The position numbers and the translations under genes were made by a program. This document shows, in pieces, positions 23,868 through 25,296 of a stretch of 25,296 nucleotides of DNA (the first letter of the stretch is position 1; each line of letters begins with the position of its first letter). The DNA is from DATDOO01 sp035293245. Lineage in GTDB: Bacteria; Pseudomonadota; Gammaproteobacteria; Methylococcales; Methylococcaceae. Where the stretch lies: positions 1-25,296 of the forward strand of contig DATDOO010000321.1 in NCBI GenBank assembly GCA_035293245.1. The letters are read 5' to 3'. A model generated the notes under the pieces. It saw only the letters and a list, made by a program, of their open reading frames with translations, was not told where the DNA came from and made no database searches.

Positions 23868-25296
23868 GGCTCTCCTCCTCGGCGGGGGACGCCGCTTTGC
23901 CGGCGCCTTCTTCCTTGCCGTAGGCGCGGCGAATTTCGGCCAGCTTTTTCAGGCGATCCGCCACGCGGCGACTGACGCTGCCTTCGGGAAAACCGCCCTG
24001 CCCGTCCGCTTCGCCGGACGGCACGCCGGTCATGAGTTCGACGGCCTGATCCACCGTCTCCAGCGGGTAAATGTGAAACCGGCCGGCTTGGGCGGCCTCG
24101 ATCACGTCCCGGCGCAGCATGAGGTGCGGTACGTTGGCCGCGGGAATGAGCACGCCGTGCGCGCCGTTCAAGCCGCGCCGGCTGCAAATGTCGAAAAAGC
24201 CCTCGATCTTCTCGTTCACCGCGCCGATGGCCTGCACCCGGCCGAATTGATCCACCGAACCGGTAACCGCCAGAGACTGGCGGATCGGCAGCCCTGCCAG
24301 CGAAGACAACAGCGCGCACAACTCGGCCACCGAGGCGCTGTCGCCCTCCACATGGCCGTAAGTCTGCTCGAACACCAGGCTGGCCGAAAGCGACAGCGGC
24401 TGCTCGGCGGCGTAGCGGGAGGCGAGGAAGGACGACAGGATCAACACGCCTTTGGAGTGGATGGGGCCGGCGAGCTTGACCTCGCGCTGGATGTCGATCA
24501 GCGCGCCGGACCCCAAGCGGGTGACGGCGGTGACCCGGGTGGGCTGGGCAAAGGCGAACTGGCCGAGCTGGAATACCGACAGGGCATTGACCTGCCCCAC
24601 CTGCTCGCCCGTGGTGTCGATGTGCAGGGTGCCGCGCAGGATGGCTTCATGGGAGCGTTCGCGCAGCCGGTCGGCGCGGTGGATCTGCGCCTCGATGGCC
24701 CGCTCCACGTCTTCGCCGGCCACCGCCGTCCGTCCGCCCTGCCCCGCCCAGTAGTCCGCTTCCCGCACCAGGTCGGCCAGGCTTTCCATGTGGGTGGAGA
24801 GCTTCTCGGAGTCCTCGGCCCGGCGTGCGGAGTGCTCGATGACGCGCGCCACGGCCCCGCGGTCGAAGGGGCGCAGCTTGTCCCGGCGCGCCAGCGTGCC
24901 GACCAGCCGCGCATAAAGCAGATCGTTTTCCGCGCTGCGCGGCGTCTCGTCCTCGAAATCGGCGGCCACCTTGAACAGTTCGGAAAACTCCGGATCGTAC
25001 TGGGCCAGCAAGTAGTAAAGCAGCCGATCGCCCATCAACACCACTTTCACGTCCAGCGGAATCGGCTCCGGCTCCAGGGACACGGTGCTGACCAGACTGT
25101 ACATCTGGCCGAGGGACTCGATGCGGATCTCGCGGGTGGAGAGCGCCCGCTTCAGCGCCTCCCAGGAAAACGGCTGGCTCAGCAGCTTGATGGCATCCAA
25201 AAGGAGATAGCCGCCGTTGGCCTGATGCAGCGCGCCCGGCTTGATCTGCAGGAAATTGGTCACCAGCATGCCCAGTTGCGACAGGTGCTCCACCCG
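23851..25296 (-). CDS. Lon-family ATP-dependent protease, AAA_32 type (LonB/LonH-like), 3' part
   Basis: 481 codons are visible; the N-terminal part, including Walker A, lies right of the window. The first residues, VEHLSQLGMLVTNFLQIKPG then ALHQANGGYLLLDA, are typical of the AAA_32 family. The Lon proteolytic domain (~240-440 of the visible part) has the catalytic Ser in EGDSASVAEL (codon 24339-24337) and the catalytic Lys in GAVNEKIEGFF (codon 24210-24208), the Ser-Lys dyad of Lon proteases. The last ~45 residues are a charged Gly/Ala/Glu-rich tail. The GTG at 25293 is not the real start because the frame is open to the window edge. Such proteases degrade misfolded or specific proteins; the substrate is unknown. 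It is followed by an overlapping Usp-like gene. Confidence 0.92.
   Translation of the reverse strand, partial: RVEHLSQLGMLVTNFLQIKPGALHQANGGYLLLDAIKLLSQPFSWEALKRALSTREIRIESLGQMYSLVSTVSLEPEPIPLDVKVVLMGDRLLYYLLAQYDPEFSELFKVAADFEDETPRSAENDLLYARLVGTLARRDKLRPFDRGAVARVIEHSARRAEDSEKLSTHMESLADLVREADYWAGQGGRTAVAGEDVERAIEAQIHRADRLRERSHEAILRGTLHIDTTGEQVGQVNALSVFQLGQFAFAQPTRVTAVTRLGSGALIDIQREVKLAGPIHSKGVLILSSFLASRYAAEQPLSLSASLVFEQTYGHVEGDSASVAELCALLSSLAGLPIRQSLAVTGSVDQFGRVQAIGAVNEKIEGFFDICSRRGLNGAHGVLIPAANVPHLMLRRDVIEAAQAGRFHIYPLETVDQAVELMTGVPSGEADGQGGFPEGSVSRRVADRLKKLAEIRRAYGKEEGAGKAASPAEEESHAGKT

Overview
The window comes from a GC-rich proteobacterium, most likely a beta- or gammaproteobacterium. The evidence is the gene order yqgE-ruvX-pyrR-pyrB-pyrX, a RelA distinct from SpoT, an MlaA-type outer-membrane lipoprotein and a LapG/LapD pair. 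A persulfide dioxygenase beside a sulfide:quinone oxidoreductase suggests an organism that oxidises sulfide. The species cannot be named from this sequence. I saw no tRNA, rRNA, CRISPR array, complete insertion sequence or prophage.

Left third (1-7807): the 5' part of hrpA (minus strand, cut by the window edge); lapG-lapD, the periplasmic protease and its c-di-GMP receptor that control retention of a biofilm adhesin; relA on the opposite strand; mlaA; and catalytic pyrC. A 9-bp hairpin separates the convergent mlaA and pyrC.

Middle (7909-14264, all plus strand): an FmdB-type zinc ribbon, persulfide dioxygenase, a possible 46-aa ORF, and SQR. Then come yqgE, ruvX, pyrR, pyrB and pyrX, each overlapping the next by 4-11 bp. 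PyrX is a dihydroorotase homologue that has lost nearly all its metal ligands, so it is probably a structural partner of PyrB; the working dihydroorotase is the separate pyrC.

Right part (14414-22835) is the most unusual region. It holds an exported two-domain multicopper oxidase, a small exported protein with only an FKBP_N-like domain, a stand-alone receiver protein, a divergent NarL-type response regulator, a PAS-PAS HisKA_3 kinase, and a large membrane hybrid kinase with two complete kinase modules and two receivers. The oxidase and the FKBP_N protein share an almost superimposable promoter: two tandem palindromes (AATAC-S-GTATT type) whose centres are 22 bp apart, then a conserved GC-rich block, then a -10 hexamer at a fixed distance. 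Related palindromes lie between the two regulator genes. I infer a local autoregulated regulon in which the kinases and the NarL-type regulator control a periplasmic copper enzyme. The signal is unknown.

Right edge (23064-25296, minus strand): a Lon-family AAA_32 protease, cut by the window edge, overlaps by 17 bp a universal-stress-type gene downstream. A 23-nt dispersed sequence that forms hairpins occurs twice, at 14280-14302 and 17855-17877, both times in a gap between convergent genes.
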